Source of the DNA: Pelagibacterium xiamenense
GTDB lineage: Bacteria > Pseudomonadota > Alphaproteobacteria > Rhizobiales > Devosiaceae
Reading direction: 5' to 3'
DNA: 64,000 nt
Assembly (NCBI RefSeq): GCF_021166475.1
Contig: NZ_JAJOYS010000001.1
Span: forward strand, 1,426,001-1,490,000
The stretch's first letter is position 1. Every line of letters starts with the position of its first letter. The translations under genes were made by a program, and so were the position numbers. Below, piece by piece: positions 56,097-64,000 of this stretch. The notes below the pieces were generated by a model, which did no database searches, was not told the origin of the DNA, and was given only the letters and a program-made list of their open reading frames with translations.

Positions 56097-56585
56097 ATGA
56101 CGCATGCACAAACACCTTCAGGCTTCAGTCGCCGCTATCGCCTCGTATTCCTGGGCGCTTTCCTTGTCCTCGTCATTGGAATGGGGGCCTTTATCGGAGC
56201 CCAGTCCGTGCCGGGCCCCTGGTTCGCGGCGCTCGAAAAACCGCCCTTCAATCCGCCAAACTGGGTCTTCGCGCCCGTCTGGTTCACCCTATATGTCCTC
56301 ATCGCCTTCGCCGGCTGGCGGATTTTTCTCAAGGCACCCGTCAGCGGCACCATGGCGCTCTGGGCGGGACAGATGATCGCCAACTGGACCTGGTCCCCAG
56401 TGTTTTTCACATTGCACAACCTTTGGCTGGCGCTGCTTGTGATCCTTCTGCTTCTGGGGCTCATCGTCGGCTTCATCATTGCCGCCTCCCGGAAGGACAA
56501 ACTCGCAGCGTGGCTCTTTGCGCCCTACGCCTTGTGGGTCACGTTCGCGACGCTCCTCAATGGTGCAATCGCACTCATGAACTAG
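56097..56585 (+). CDS. tspO: TspO/MBR-family membrane protein
   Basis: 162 aa with five helices. The family core SVPGPWFAALEKPPFNPPNW, then APVWFTLYVLIAFAGWRIFL, NWTWSPVFFTLHNLWLALLV and AWLFAPYALWVTFATLLNGA is complete. It binds tetrapyrroles and cholesterol-like ligands; in Rhodobacter it tunes pigment genes in response to oxygen. ATG 56097 is chosen; ribosome-site support is weak. Its stop shares bases (CTAG) with the opposing flavin reductase. Confidence 0.93.
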   Translation: MTHAQTPSGFSRRYRLVFLGAFLVLVIGMGAFIGAQSVPGPWFAALEKPPFNPPNWVFAPVWFTLYVLIAFAGWRIFLKAPVSGTMALWAGQMIANWTWSPVFFTLHNLWLALLVILLLLGLIVGFIIAASRKDKLAAWLFAPYALWVTFATLLNGAIALMN

Positions 56586-57205
56586 AGGACGCTGGGGTAG
56601 CCGTCCTGTTTGAGCAGACGGGCGAGATGGGCCGTGGAGCGGGCGACCATGCGGCAGGTGGACGATATCCGATCGGGCACCGTCTCAAGATCGACGAAGT
56701 CCGTCGCCTGCATCGCTTCGCCCACCCAATAGGCGACAGCGTTGGGCGCCAATGAGAAGCCCACATCGTTGAGCCCCTGGAACAGCTCGGCGGAAACGTG
56801 GTGGGCCCCGTCTTCATTGCCGACAACGGCGGCCGCCGCAACCTTGTTGTAGCTCGGCATCCGGCCCTCTTGGTCCTTTTCGCCCAGAAAGGCATCGAGA
56901 CGTTCGAGGACCCGTGCGGCGACGCTTGAGGGATGGCCGAGCCAGATCGGGCTCCCGAGCAGCAGAATATCGGCCTCGATGATCTTTTGCCGGATCATCG
57001 GCCATTCGTCCCCGTTGCCCTCATCGGACGTGACACCCGGACGGATATCGAAATCCGCCACCCGCAGGGTTTCGGCAACGGTCCCGAGCGTGTCGAACTC
57101 GCTCAGCAGGCAATCGAGCATGCGCTCGGTCGAGGATGGTGCGCCCGTGGTGGGCTTGAGCGAGCAATTGAGCGCCAGGATGCGCAATGCGGGCGTTTCG
57201 GGCAT
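56582..57205 (-). CDS. Flavodoxin-fold NAD(P)H-dependent oxidoreductase
   Basis: 207 aa. The FMN phosphate loop is ILALNCSLKPTTGAPSSTER. The second loop is ILLLGSPIWLGHPSSVAARV, followed by VAAAAVVGNEDGAHHVSAEL, as in WrbA/NADPH-FMN reductases. It transfers electrons to quinones or flavins; the substrate is unknown. AGGAG precedes ATG 57205. It converges on tspO with a 4-nt overlap. Confidence 0.88.
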   Translation of the reverse strand: MPETPALRILALNCSLKPTTGAPSSTERMLDCLLSEFDTLGTVAETLRVADFDIRPGVTSDEGNGDEWPMIRQKIIEADILLLGSPIWLGHPSSVAARVLERLDAFLGEKDQEGRMPSYNKVAAAAVVGNEDGAHHVSAELFQGLNDVGFSLAPNAVAYWVGEAMQATDFVDLETVPDRISSTCRMVARSTAHLARLLKQDGYPSVL

Positions 57206-57424
57206 GACAATCTCCTGAGTTTGGTGGGGCAAGGTTCGCAGCGACGCGGAAGGGCGCTTCCCTTCCTTTTGGGCGGGCCGGGAGACTTTGACACCGGTAC
57301 GGCCCGCCCGTTTCCTGTTGGCGAATAACGCCCCGGCCATCCGGGCGGTTGCACGGGCGGGATAATCGGTCGCAGGATGCACCGGCCCATTGCCTGACAA
57401 AGCGATTCCCATTAAAGCCTCGCC

Positions 57425-58987
57425 ATGCAGATCGAAACGCCCCCCGACTCCATCCTTATCGTCGATTTCGGCTCGCAGGTGACGCAACTGATCGCGCGCC
57501 GGGTGCGCGAGACCGGCGTCTATTGCGAAATCCATCCCTTCTCGAAAGCGCTCGAAGCGCTCGAGACGCTCCAACCCAGAGGCATCATCCTTTCGGGCGG
57601 CCCGGCGAGCGTGGTGGAAGACGGTTCGCCCCAGGCCGACCCGGCGCTTTTTGAAGCCGGCGTGCCGGTGCTGGGCATCTGCTACGGGCAGCAGGCGCTT
57701 TGCGTGGCGCTCGGCGGCGTCGTCGAACCGGGCGAGGTGCGTGAATTCGGCCGCGCCGAGGTCAAGATCGGCTCCGAGTGCGCCCTCTATGACGGGGTCT
57801 GGTCCCTCGACCATTCTTACCAGGTGTGGATGAGCCACGGGGATTCCGTCTCAAAACTCCCTCCCGGCTTCAAGGTCGTGGGCACCTCGCCGGGCGCCCC
57901 CTTCGCCATTATCGCGAACGAGGAGCGCAGGATCTACGGCGTGCAGTTCCACCCCGAGGTGGTGCATACCCCGGACGGCTCGAAGCTGTATGCCAATTTC
58001 GTCCACAAGATCTGCGGCTGCGACGCGACCTGGACCATGGCCGCCTACCGCGAACAGGCGGTTGCCGCCATCCGCGAGCAGGTCGGCAAGGAAAAGGTGA
58101 TTTGCGCGCTTTCGGGCGGCGTGGATTCCTCGGTGGCCGCGGTGCTCATCCACGAGGCCATCGGCGAACAGCTCACCTGCATTTTCGTCGACCATGGATT
58201 GATGCGCAAGAACGAGGCCGACGAAGTCGTGACCATGTTCAGGCATCAGTATAATATCCCGCTCGTACACGTTGACGCTGCGGACGAATTTATCGGCGAG
58301 CTCGAAGGTGTCGTCGAGCCCGAAGCCAAGCGCAAGATCATCGGGCGGCTTTTTATCGAGACCTTCGAGAAGGAGGCCCACAAGATCGGCGGGGTCAAAT
58401 TCCTCGCCCAGGGCACGCTCTATCCCGACGTCATCGAATCCGTCTCCTATTCAGGCGGACCCTCGGTCACGATCAAAAGCCACCACAACGTCGGCGGACT
58501 GCCCGAGCGCATGAACATGCAGCTCGTCGAGCCCCTGCGCGAACTGTTCAAGGACGAAGTGCGCAAGCTCGGCCGCGAACTGGGTCTGCCCGAACACTTC
58601 GTCGGCCGTCACCCGTTCCCCGGCCCGGGCCTCGCCATCCGCCTGCCGGGCGGCGTGACCCGCGAAAAGCTCAGTATCCTCCGGCAGGCTGACGCGATCT
58701 ATCTCGACGAGATCCGCAAGGCGGGGCTTTACGACACGATCTGGCAGGCCTTCGCGGTGCTGCTGCCGGTCCAGACCGTTGGCGTGATGGGCGACGGCCG
58801 CACCTACGAGAGCGTCTGTGCGCTGCGGGCCGTGACGTCGGTTGACGGCATGACGGCGGATTTCTACCCCTTCGACATGAATATCCTCGGCCGCGCGGCG
58901 ACCCGGATCATCAACGAAGTCAAAGGCATCAACCGCGTCGTCTACGACGTAACCTCGAAGCCCCCGGGGACGATCGAGTGGGAATAG
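57425..58987 (+). CDS. guaA: GMP synthase (glutamine-hydrolysing)
   Basis: 520 aa. The class I amidotransferase (1 to about 195) has [11 protein letters not shown] (nucleophile Cys) and [19 protein letters not shown] (His, Glu). The ATP pyrophosphatase has [20 protein letters not shown]. The dimerisation domain ends [17 protein letters not shown], the fixed family C-terminus. It turns XMP into GMP, the step after GuaB, whose gene lies 3 kb upstream. No good ribosome site precedes ATG 57425. A strong terminator follows. Confidence 0.97.
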   Translation: MQIETPPDSILIVDFGSQVTQLIARRVRETGVYCEIHPFSKALEALETLQPRGIILSGGPASVVEDGSPQADPALFEAGVPVLGICYGQQALCVALGGVVEPGEVREFGRAEVKIGSECALYDGVWSLDHSYQVWMSHGDSVSKLPPGFKVVGTSPGAPFAIIANEERRIYGVQFHPEVVHTPDGSKLYANFVHKICGCDATWTMAAYREQAVAAIREQVGKEKVICALSGGVDSSVAAVLIHEAIGEQLTCIFVDHGLMRKNEADEVVTMFRHQYNIPLVHVDAADEFIGELEGVVEPEAKRKIIGRLFIETFEKEAHKIGGVKFLAQGTLYPDVIESVSYSGGPSVTIKSHHNVGGLPERMNMQLVEPLRELFKDEVRKLGRELGLPEHFVGRHPFPGPGLAIRLPGGVTREKLSILRQADAIYLDEIRKAGLYDTIWQAFAVLLPVQTVGVMGDGRTYESVCALRAVTSVDGMTADFYPFDMNILGRAATRIINEVKGINRVVYDVTSKPPGTIEWE

Positions 58988-58998
58988 CGATTTTTCCG

Positions 58999-59040
58999 AT
59001 TAGGGCTGGCGTGAAGAAAGTTGCGTCAGCCCTAATTTGT
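58999..59040 (+). terminator. Rho-independent terminator of guaA
   Basis: A 13-bp stem with one G-T wobble (58999-59011 with 59024-59036), a 12-nt loop and then TTTGTT. It lies 11 nt after the guaA stop and also faces the 3' end of the GTPase pseudogene. Confidence 0.85.
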
Positions 59041-59045
59041 TGAAA

Positions 59046-59404
59046 TCAATAAACGTTCCAGGCTGATCCACTCTTGGTTGGCTTTCGTCGTTCGATCACC
59101 ACGCGGTCGGCTGGGCCGACCTCATCGATGGCCTCGAGAAGACGGGGAAGAGTGCTGACGATGTCGTTTCCCGGTTCACAGCATATGCAGCCGGTTGAGG
59201 CTTCGATAAGGTCCGACGCCGTCCCGTCGACCCCGAACAGATCATTATCGAGCGGCACATCCCCGAACCCATTGACATAACCATGGTCTTGCGGCCTTCG
59301 GGCCGCACCATCTTGCTGAGCAGGGTCGTCTTGGCCGAACCCGGAAATCCGATAAGGCGATAAACGGGGTTCGGATTACGGAAGTCGCCCTGAAATGCCT
59401 TCAC
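59046..59404 (-). pseudogene. COG0523 (CobW-like) GTPase pseudogene, frameshifted and truncated
   Basis: The remnant starts at GTG 59404, overlaps the zur stop (GTGA) and keeps AGGAGGG upstream. It reads RLIGFPGSAKTTLLSKMV (degraded Walker A; family form GFLGAGKTT) and GRKTMVM. A one-base deletion near 59274-59276 then shifts the frame: restoring a G gives VMVNGFGDVPLDND. The second frame continues LIEASTGCICCEPGNDIVST, with the family's zinc-binding CxCC motif, and ADRVVIE, then breaks off. About 119 residues remain of a usual 300 or more. COG0523 proteins of this type are zinc chaperones made under Zur control, which fits the neighbours. Confidence 0.85.
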
Positions 59405-59802
59405 GTCGATCCCTCCTGGCATTCGCCACAGAGGCCACGCAGCTCGACGGTGATCTTTCTGGGCTGAAAGTCATTGCGTTTCGACCATTGTGCCAGTCCG
59501 CGCCCGACCCCCGCTTCTGTAAACTCCTCGACCTGTCCGCAACTCTCGCAAATGGCAAAGGCGGCGGGACCGTCCTCCTTGTGGTGGTGTGCGCAGGCGA
59601 CGAAGGCGTTGAGGCTTTCGAGACGGTGGACCAGACCCAACGCCACCAGCTTGTCGAGGGCTCTATAGACCTGCAAGGGGGCCTTCATGGTTCCGCCCTT
59701 TACCCGTTCGAGCAGCGCGTAGGCGCCAAGCGGTGTTCCGGCAGCCAGCAGCGCATTCCAGATCAGTTCCTGGTTCGGGGTGAGCCTTGCCCGATGGTTC
59801 AT
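59401..59802 (-). CDS. zur: Zinc uptake regulator Zur (Fur family)
   Basis: 133 aa. The winged helix is LTPNQELIWNALLAAGTPLG, AYALLERVKG, QVYRALDKLVALGLVHRLES. Metal residues include the CAHHHK cluster and two structural Cys pairs (ICESCGQ and GLCGECQ). It represses zinc uptake when zinc is plentiful. ATG 59802 has GGGAA upstream; the ATG at 59826 overlaps the operator region. It diverges from aztA with a Zur-like box between. Its stop overlaps the start of the GTPase pseudogene, so an intact gene once formed an operon with it. Confidence 0.92.
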   Translation of the reverse strand: MNHRARLTPNQELIWNALLAAGTPLGAYALLERVKGGTMKAPLQVYRALDKLVALGLVHRLESLNAFVACAHHHKEDGPAAFAICESCGQVEEFTEAGVGRGLAQWSKRNDFQPRKITVELRGLCGECQEGST

Positions 59803-59831
59803 GTCGATTCCCGGCTTGCGTATCATGAAAT

Positions 59832-59849
59832 GTAATGTAATAACGTCAC
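59832..59849. promoter_or_regulatory. Putative Zur box
   Basis: GTAATGTAATAACGTCAC is an imperfect 18-bp palindrome (6 of 9 pairs) resembling the GTAATGTTATAACATTAC-type Zur site. It lies in the 81-bp gap between divergent zur and aztA, so it can control both. Confidence 0.7.
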
Positions 59850-59883
59850 GAAAACTCGACAACCGATTTCTGGACTGCCTGCT

Positions 59884-60663
59884 TTGTCTGCCGCCGCTGT
59901 GACATTTTCGGACCTGACGCTGGGATATAACGGCCATCCGGCTGTTCACCACCTCAGCGGCGCTGTGCGCAAAGGCTCGCTCACTGCCGTGGTAGGCGCA
60001 AACGGATCGGGAAAATCCACGCTGATGAAAGGCATTGTGGGCATGCTGGCCCCGATGACCGGACGCTGCACGGTTGCCTCCGGCATGCGCACGGCTTATC
60101 TGCCACAGCAATCGGAAATCGACCGCAGTTTCCCTGCCAGGGTTGTCGATCTGGTGTCACTGGGCCTCTGGCCGCGCCGCGGCCTGCTTGGACGGCATCG
60201 AGGCGAGGACCGGCACGCGATTGCGCGCGCGCTGATGGCTGTGGGTCTTGAGGGATTTGAAGGCAGGCCTATCGACAGCCTTTCGGGTGGGCAGATGCAG
60301 CGTGCGCTTTTCGCCCGCGTATTGGTGCAGGACGCGGAGTTGATCCTGCTCGATGAGCCGTTCAATGCCGTCGATGCAAAAACCGTGACGGACCTTGTGG
60401 CACTCATCAAGCACTGGCAGTCGGACCAGGGGCGGACGGTGCTTGTCGTCGTTCACGACCTTGATCTCGTGCGCGATCATTTCCCCGAAGCGCTGTTACT
60501 GGCCCGGCGGGCTGTCGCCTGGGGAGATGCCCGCGATGTCCTTGGTGCAGGAAACCTGTTCAAGGCCAGGCAGTTCACCGAGGCATGGGACGATACCGCG
60601 CCCTGGTGTGAGCCGGGCCACGAGCATGCGGGTGCCCATGCCGAGCACGGGGGGCACGTCTGA
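59884..60663 (+). CDS. aztA: Zinc ABC transporter ATP-binding protein AztA
   Basis: 259 aa. Walker A is AVVGANGSGKSTLMKGIVG, the Q-loop LPQQSEIDRSFPARVVDLVS, the signature SLSGGQMQRALFARVLVQ, Walker B LILLDEPFNAVD and the switch His VVVHDLDLVRDHF. It powers zinc import through AztB. The C-terminus is His-rich (PGHEHAGAHAEHGGHV), which may sense or buffer metal. The start is TTG 59884 or GTG 59899, both weak. Its stop overlaps aztB (TGATG). The aztD gene downstream is the reason for the azt rather than znu name. Confidence 0.9.
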   Translation: MSAAAVTFSDLTLGYNGHPAVHHLSGAVRKGSLTAVVGANGSGKSTLMKGIVGMLAPMTGRCTVASGMRTAYLPQQSEIDRSFPARVVDLVSLGLWPRRGLLGRHRGEDRHAIARALMAVGLEGFEGRPIDSLSGGQMQRALFARVLVQDAELILLDEPFNAVDAKTVTDLVALIKHWQSDQGRTVLVVVHDLDLVRDHFPEALLLARRAVAWGDARDVLGAGNLFKARQFTEAWDDTAPWCEPGHEHAGAHAEHGGHV

Positions 60664-61538
60664 TGGACGCGGTCTTCGAGCTCTTCATAGCCCCTTTTCT
60701 TGCGTTCGGTTTTATGCAGAAGGCGCTCCTCGGCGCTCTGATGCTCTCGGTTAGCGCCACCCCTGTCGGCGTCTTTCTGATGCTGCGGCGCATGAGCCTG
60801 ACCGGCGACGCCATGGCCCATGCCATCCTGCCTGGCGCGGCCGCAGGGTTTCTCCTGTTCGGTCTCGAACTCGTGCCCATGACGATCGGCGGACTGGTCG
60901 TCGGGGTCGTCGTTGCGCTCGGAGCAGGGGTGGTGTCACGTCTCACGGTCCAGAAAGAAGACGCGTCCATGGCCGCCTTCTACCTGATTGCGCTTTCGGT
61001 GGGTGTCGTGATGGTCTCCATGCGCGGCTCGAGCATCGATCTGATGCACGTCTTGTTCGGCACCGTTCTGGCACTCAACTCCGAAGCGCTGACGCTGATC
61101 GGCGGCGTGGCTGCGCTGACGCTGGCAACGCTCGTGGTCTTCTGGCGTGCCCTGGTGGCAGAATGCCTTGATCCGGTGTTTCTGCGCTCGGTCTCGAAGC
61201 TGGGATCGCCCGCGCACTTCATCTTTCTCGGCCTCGTCGTTCTCAATCTGGTGGCCGGTTTTCAGGCGCTCGGGACGCTGTTGTCGGTGGGGCTCATGGT
61301 GCTCCCTGCCGCGGCTGCCCGTTTTTGGGCCCACCGCGTCGAGACCATGTGCATTGTTGCGGCGGGATTGGGCATGGCCTCTTCGGTCGCAGGTCTTCTT
61401 CTTTCGTATCACCTCAGTCTTCCGTCGGGACCGGCCATCATTCTTTCGGCTGGCGTTGCCTACGCCGTCTCCGTGCTTGTCGGCCGCCGCGGTGTCATTT
61501 TCACTCTGCGTCCGCGCACATCCCATCGCACTGCCTAG
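60663..61538 (+). CDS. aztB: Zinc ABC transporter permease AztB
   Basis: 291 aa, inner membrane, with about eight helices of the ABC-3 family: LGALMLSVSATPVGVFLMLR, RMSLTGDAMAHAILPGAAAG (the usual S-D-x-x-x-H element) and NLVAGFQALGTLLSVGLMVL, then PAAAARFWAHRVETM. It forms the channel for zinc delivered by AztC. The start is coupled to aztA by a one-base overlap. A Lys/Arg-rich end (LRPRTSHRTA) faces the cytoplasm. Confidence 0.93.
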   Translation: MDAVFELFIAPFLAFGFMQKALLGALMLSVSATPVGVFLMLRRMSLTGDAMAHAILPGAAAGFLLFGLELVPMTIGGLVVGVVVALGAGVVSRLTVQKEDASMAAFYLIALSVGVVMVSMRGSSIDLMHVLFGTVLALNSEALTLIGGVAALTLATLVVFWRALVAECLDPVFLRSVSKLGSPAHFIFLGLVVLNLVAGFQALGTLLSVGLMVLPAAAARFWAHRVETMCIVAAGLGMASSVAGLLLSYHLSLPSGPAIILSAGVAYAVSVLVGRRGVIFTLRPRTSHRTA

Positions 61539-61550
61539 GATTTTTCTGCC

Positions 61551-62480
61551 ATGATCCGTTCGCTGATCACTGCCCTATTTTGTTCTGTTATATCATTTAA
61601 CGCTGCGCACGCGCAGGACGAGAAACTCCGGGTTGTCGCCAGTTTCTCCATCATTGGTGATTTCGCCACCCAGGTGGGTGGCGACCGGATTGACCTGCGG
61701 ATATTGGTGGGTCCCAACAGCGACGCGCATGTCTATGAACCCCGGCCCGCCAACGCGATGGCACTGGCCGAGGCCGATGTGGTGCTGACCAACGGTCTGC
61801 AATTTGAAGGCTTCATGGACCGGCTGATCGCCGCGAGCGCCACAGAGGCCGATGTCGTCGCACTCACCGAAAACGTCGCCGCGCGCGAAGAGCCCGGTGG
61901 CGGCCATTATCATTTCATCGATGGCGAAGCCATTTTCCACGCCGGCGGGCTCGATCCGCACACCTGGCAATCGGTGGTCAACGCAAAGATCTATGTCGAA
62001 AATATCCGCGACGCCTTTTGCGAAGCCGATGCGATCAATTGTGCAGCTTATGAGGCCAATGCCGAGGCCTATCTTGCGGAGCTGGACGCACTGGACGCCG
62101 AAATACGCGCAAGCGTCGGGGGCCTTCCGGAGGACCGCCGGGTCGGCGTCGTGGCACATAACGCGTTTGGGTATTACGAGGCGGAATACGGGCTTCGTTT
62201 CCTCTCGCCCCAGGGTGTTTCCACCGAAAGCGAGGCCTCTGCCGCCGATGTCGCCGGGCTGATCGAGCAGATGCGCGAGGCCGATGCCGGCGCGATTTTC
62301 GCCGAAAACATTTCCGACACACGACTCCTCGAGCAGATCGCCAGCGAAGCGGGCCTCGAGATTAGCGGCGTGCTCTATTCCGATGCCCTGTCCGAGCCCG
62401 ACGGACCGGCGCCCACCTACATTGCCATGATGCGTCACAACACCCGGACCATCACCTCAGCGCTCGCGGGCGACCAATAG
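61551..62480 (+). CDS. aztC: Zinc ABC transporter substrate-binding protein AztC
   Basis: 309 aa, periplasmic cluster A-I binding protein. The signal peptide is LITALFCSVISFNAAHAQ. Zinc-ligand positions expected of the family are visible: NSDAHVYEPRPAN (His), LDPHTWQSVVNAKIY (His), VVAHNAFGYYEAEYGL (His) and the late acid region (AENISDTRLLEQIASEAG). The flexible loop is short, with HYHF instead of the long His-rich loop of ZnuA, which is what distinguishes AztC. Two Cys (FCEADAINCAAYE) may form a disulfide. It starts 12 nt after aztB. Confidence 0.9.
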   Translation: MIRSLITALFCSVISFNAAHAQDEKLRVVASFSIIGDFATQVGGDRIDLRILVGPNSDAHVYEPRPANAMALAEADVVLTNGLQFEGFMDRLIAASATEADVVALTENVAAREEPGGGHYHFIDGEAIFHAGGLDPHTWQSVVNAKIYVENIRDAFCEADAINCAAYEANAEAYLAELDALDAEIRASVGGLPEDRRVGVVAHNAFGYYEAEYGLRFLSPQGVSTESEASAADVAGLIEQMREADAGAIFAENISDTRLLEQIASEAGLEISGVLYSDALSEPDGPAPTYIAMMRHNTRTITSALAGDQ

Positions 62481-62541
62481 TTTCACCTCGCATCGGTGCC
62501 ATTGGTGCGCCTTTGCCCAACCTTCACATAAAGGAGACATC

Positions 62542-63864
62542 ATGCTCAAACAGCTTGCCTATTCAACGGCGCTCGCGCTTGTCCTGGCTGGCGGCGCTTA
62601 CGCCCAGGACGATCACGACCATGACGCCGAAGACGTTACGCTTTATCGCGTCTTTGTGGGCGACCATGCGGAACCGTCCGTGACCGCATTCGATCTCGGC
62701 GAGCCCGACAATCGCTGGACCTTCGAAACCACAGGCCAGAACAAACTCTACAGCGTGGAAAACGGCGCGGCCGTGGTCGCCGTGCAGTCCTTTGACGATG
62801 CGGTCAATTTCTTCACCAGTGGCGTTTCGCTCCATGCCCATGGCGATCATTCCGACATCGCGGTGACAGACCCCACCGCGATCGAGGAGACCCTGACCGG
62901 TCCGCGGCCCTTCCACTTGATCGACCACGACGGCAAGGCGGTGATCAATTTCGACCGCGGCGGCTATGTCGAGATCGTCGATACCCATGCGCTTTCCGAA
63001 GGCGAACTGGTGACGAGCCAGCTGCAGCAGGCCCGCGCGCACCACGGTTACGCGGCCCCGATCGGCGATCTGTGGGTCACGAGCGTTGCCTCGGACGAGC
63101 CGGTCGAAGGCGATGCGGCCCCGGCGCGCATCGGCCTGCAGCCGATCAACGCGGATGGTAGCCCCGCCGGCGATGTCGAGACCTGCACCGCCATTCACGG
63201 CGAGGCGTTCTCGGGCGCCTATCTGGCCACCGGTTGCCAGGAGGGCGTCCTGACCGTCACCGAGGGCGCGGATGGGCTGGAGTTCGAGATGCTCGAATAT
63301 CCCGAAGATCTGCCGGCAGGCCAGAGCACCGGAACGTTGCTGGGCTCGAAGGTCATGCAGGTGTTCCTGGGCAATTACGGCGGCGACGGGCTTGTGGTGA
63401 TCGATCCGGTGGACGAACCGCACTTCCGCTATATCGAACTGCCGTTCCGCCGTGTCGATTTTGCGCTTGATCCCACCAATGCCCGTTTCGGCTACGTCCT
63501 GACCGAAGACGGATCGTTGCACCAGATCGACATGCTCGCCGCTGAAGTCGCGCAGAGCGCCTCGGTGACCGAGCCTTATTCCATGGACGGAGACTGGAAC
63601 GATCCGCGTCCGCGTCTCGCCATGGCTGGAGACGAGATCGTTCTGAGCGATCCCAATGCCGGGCTGGTGCGGCGCGTTTCCACCGAGACGCTTGAGGAAG
63701 TCGGAACCGTCGAGGTCGAAGGCATGCCCTACAACATCGTGGTTGTGGGTGGCAGCGGCGTCGACCACGAGGCTGGCAGCGACGATCATGATCATGCCGA
63801 AGAGGGGCATGATCACGACCATGAGGATGATCACGACACCGACGAGGATCACGACCACGAGTGA
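62542..63864 (+). CDS. aztD: Periplasmic zinc metallochaperone AztD
   Basis: 440 aa. The signal peptide (AYSTALALVLAGGAYAQ) is followed at once by a metal-binding DDHDHDAED stretch. The body has beta-propeller-like repeats (ENGAAVVAVQSFDDAVNFFT, YLATGCQEGVLTVTEGADGL, GYVLTEDGSLHQIDMLAAEV). A Cys pair (VETCTAIHG, ATGCQEG) likely forms a disulfide. The last 30 residues are His/Asp/Glu-rich (SDDHDHAEEGHDHDHEDDHD). AztD stores zinc and passes it directly to AztC. AAAGGAGA precedes the start. It lies 61 nt after aztC. Confidence 0.9.
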   Translation: MLKQLAYSTALALVLAGGAYAQDDHDHDAEDVTLYRVFVGDHAEPSVTAFDLGEPDNRWTFETTGQNKLYSVENGAAVVAVQSFDDAVNFFTSGVSLHAHGDHSDIAVTDPTAIEETLTGPRPFHLIDHDGKAVINFDRGGYVEIVDTHALSEGELVTSQLQQARAHHGYAAPIGDLWVTSVASDEPVEGDAAPARIGLQPINADGSPAGDVETCTAIHGEAFSGAYLATGCQEGVLTVTEGADGLEFEMLEYPEDLPAGQSTGTLLGSKVMQVFLGNYGGDGLVVIDPVDEPHFRYIELPFRRVDFALDPTNARFGYVLTEDGSLHQIDMLAAEVAQSASVTEPYSMDGDWNDPRPRLAMAGDEIVLSDPNAGLVRRVSTETLEEVGTVEVEGMPYNIVVVGGSGVDHEAGSDDHDHAEEGHDHDHEDDHDTDEDHDHE

Positions 63865-63890
63865 TCCCGGCCATCGCGCCTCCTGACAAT

Positions 63891-63916
63891 CCGGCGCGCG
63901 CACGGTCGCGCGCCGG
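63891..63916. repeat. GC-rich stem-loop between aztD and the last gene
   Basis: A perfect 10-bp inverted repeat (CCGGCGCGCG with CGCGCGCCGG) around a 6-nt loop. It has no T-run, so it is more likely a stabiliser or attenuator of the downstream gene than a full terminator. Confidence 0.6.
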
Positions 63917-63946
63917 CCCTCCCTCACACACCAAAGTCGATCCGCC

Positions 63947-64000
63947 ATGCACGACACGCCAAACACCCGATCCCGCCTTCCCGTTACGGTCCTTTCCGGC
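63947..64000 (+). CDS. COG0523 GTPase / zinc chaperone, 3' end beyond the window
   Basis: Only 18 codons are visible: MHDTPNTRSRLPVTVLSG. The LPVTVLSG end is the first strand and start of the P-loop of COG0523 metal-chaperone GTPases (normally continued GFLGAGKTT). It lies 82 nt after aztD on the same strand. In zinc-limited cells such enzymes hand zinc to key proteins. It is probably the working copy that makes the broken one next to zur dispensable. Family inferred from few residues and context. Confidence 0.65.
   Translation, partial: MHDTPNTRSRLPVTVLSG

Overview
The window is GC-rich chromosomal DNA from an alphaproteobacterium. The evidence is the GTTC-N7-GTTC form of the LexA box, a Zur-controlled aztABCD zinc operon, the imuA-imuB-dnaE2 mutasome, a Ku/LigD repair block, a CsgH-type curli protein and a rhizobial-style exopolysaccharide locus. 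Hyphomicrobiales (a Devosia/Pelagibacterium-like organism) is the best guess, but the species cannot be fixed from the sequence alone. No rRNA, insertion sequence, integrase or CRISPR array was seen. The only tRNA found is tRNA-Gln(CTG).

Layout. 1-3.2 kb: a truncated carboxynorspermidine/saccharopine dehydrogenase, an IclR regulator and a LuxR-type regulator. 3.3-6 kb: a secreted beta-barrel-like protein facing a small curli-like operon (two curlins, then CsgH). 6.3-8.5 kb: a MarR regulator divergent from an EamA exporter, with twin palindromic operators between them, and a small haem-oxidase-like membrane protein. 8.8-14.5 kb: the SOS mutagenesis operon imuA-imuB-dnaE2 behind a LexA box.

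15-36 kb is a surface-polysaccharide region. It holds a priming sugar transferase, UDP-glucose dehydrogenase, UDP-glucuronate epimerase, a WecG/TagA glycosyltransferase, a flippase fused to a large soluble domain, an AT-rich Wzy-like polymerase, GDP-mannose supply enzymes, a Wzc/ExoP-type tyrosine kinase, a PPP-family phosphatase and a second O-antigen ligase-like protein. Inside this region lie two genes resembling the head-spike base and fibre of the Rhodobacter gene transfer agent, and an OmpA-like protein with a carbohydrate-binding-like domain. The region ends with a LapG-like cysteine protease and a strong terminator.

36-44 kb (minus strand) is a DNA-repair run: dinB, ligD, ku, a BRCT/TPR protein, a hydrolase and xthA, with a LexA box upstream of dinB. 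44-57 kb is mostly core and housekeeping: an NlpC/CHAP-like peptidase, ppx, rlmE, an MFS exporter, a lipid kinase, a phosphoesterase, small regulators, guaB, an rsmB-like methyltransferase, tspO and a flavin reductase. guaA follows at 57.4-59 kb.

59-64 kb is a zinc-starvation locus: zur, and on its 3' side a frameshifted and truncated COG0523 GTPase pseudogene, divergent from aztABCD. What looks like the start of an intact COG0523 GTPase gene runs off the window end. The points most worth a second look are the flippase fusion, the spike genes inside the polysaccharide locus, the paired repeats at 34.6-34.9 kb, the SOS box heading the NHEJ run, and the broken GTPase beside zur.
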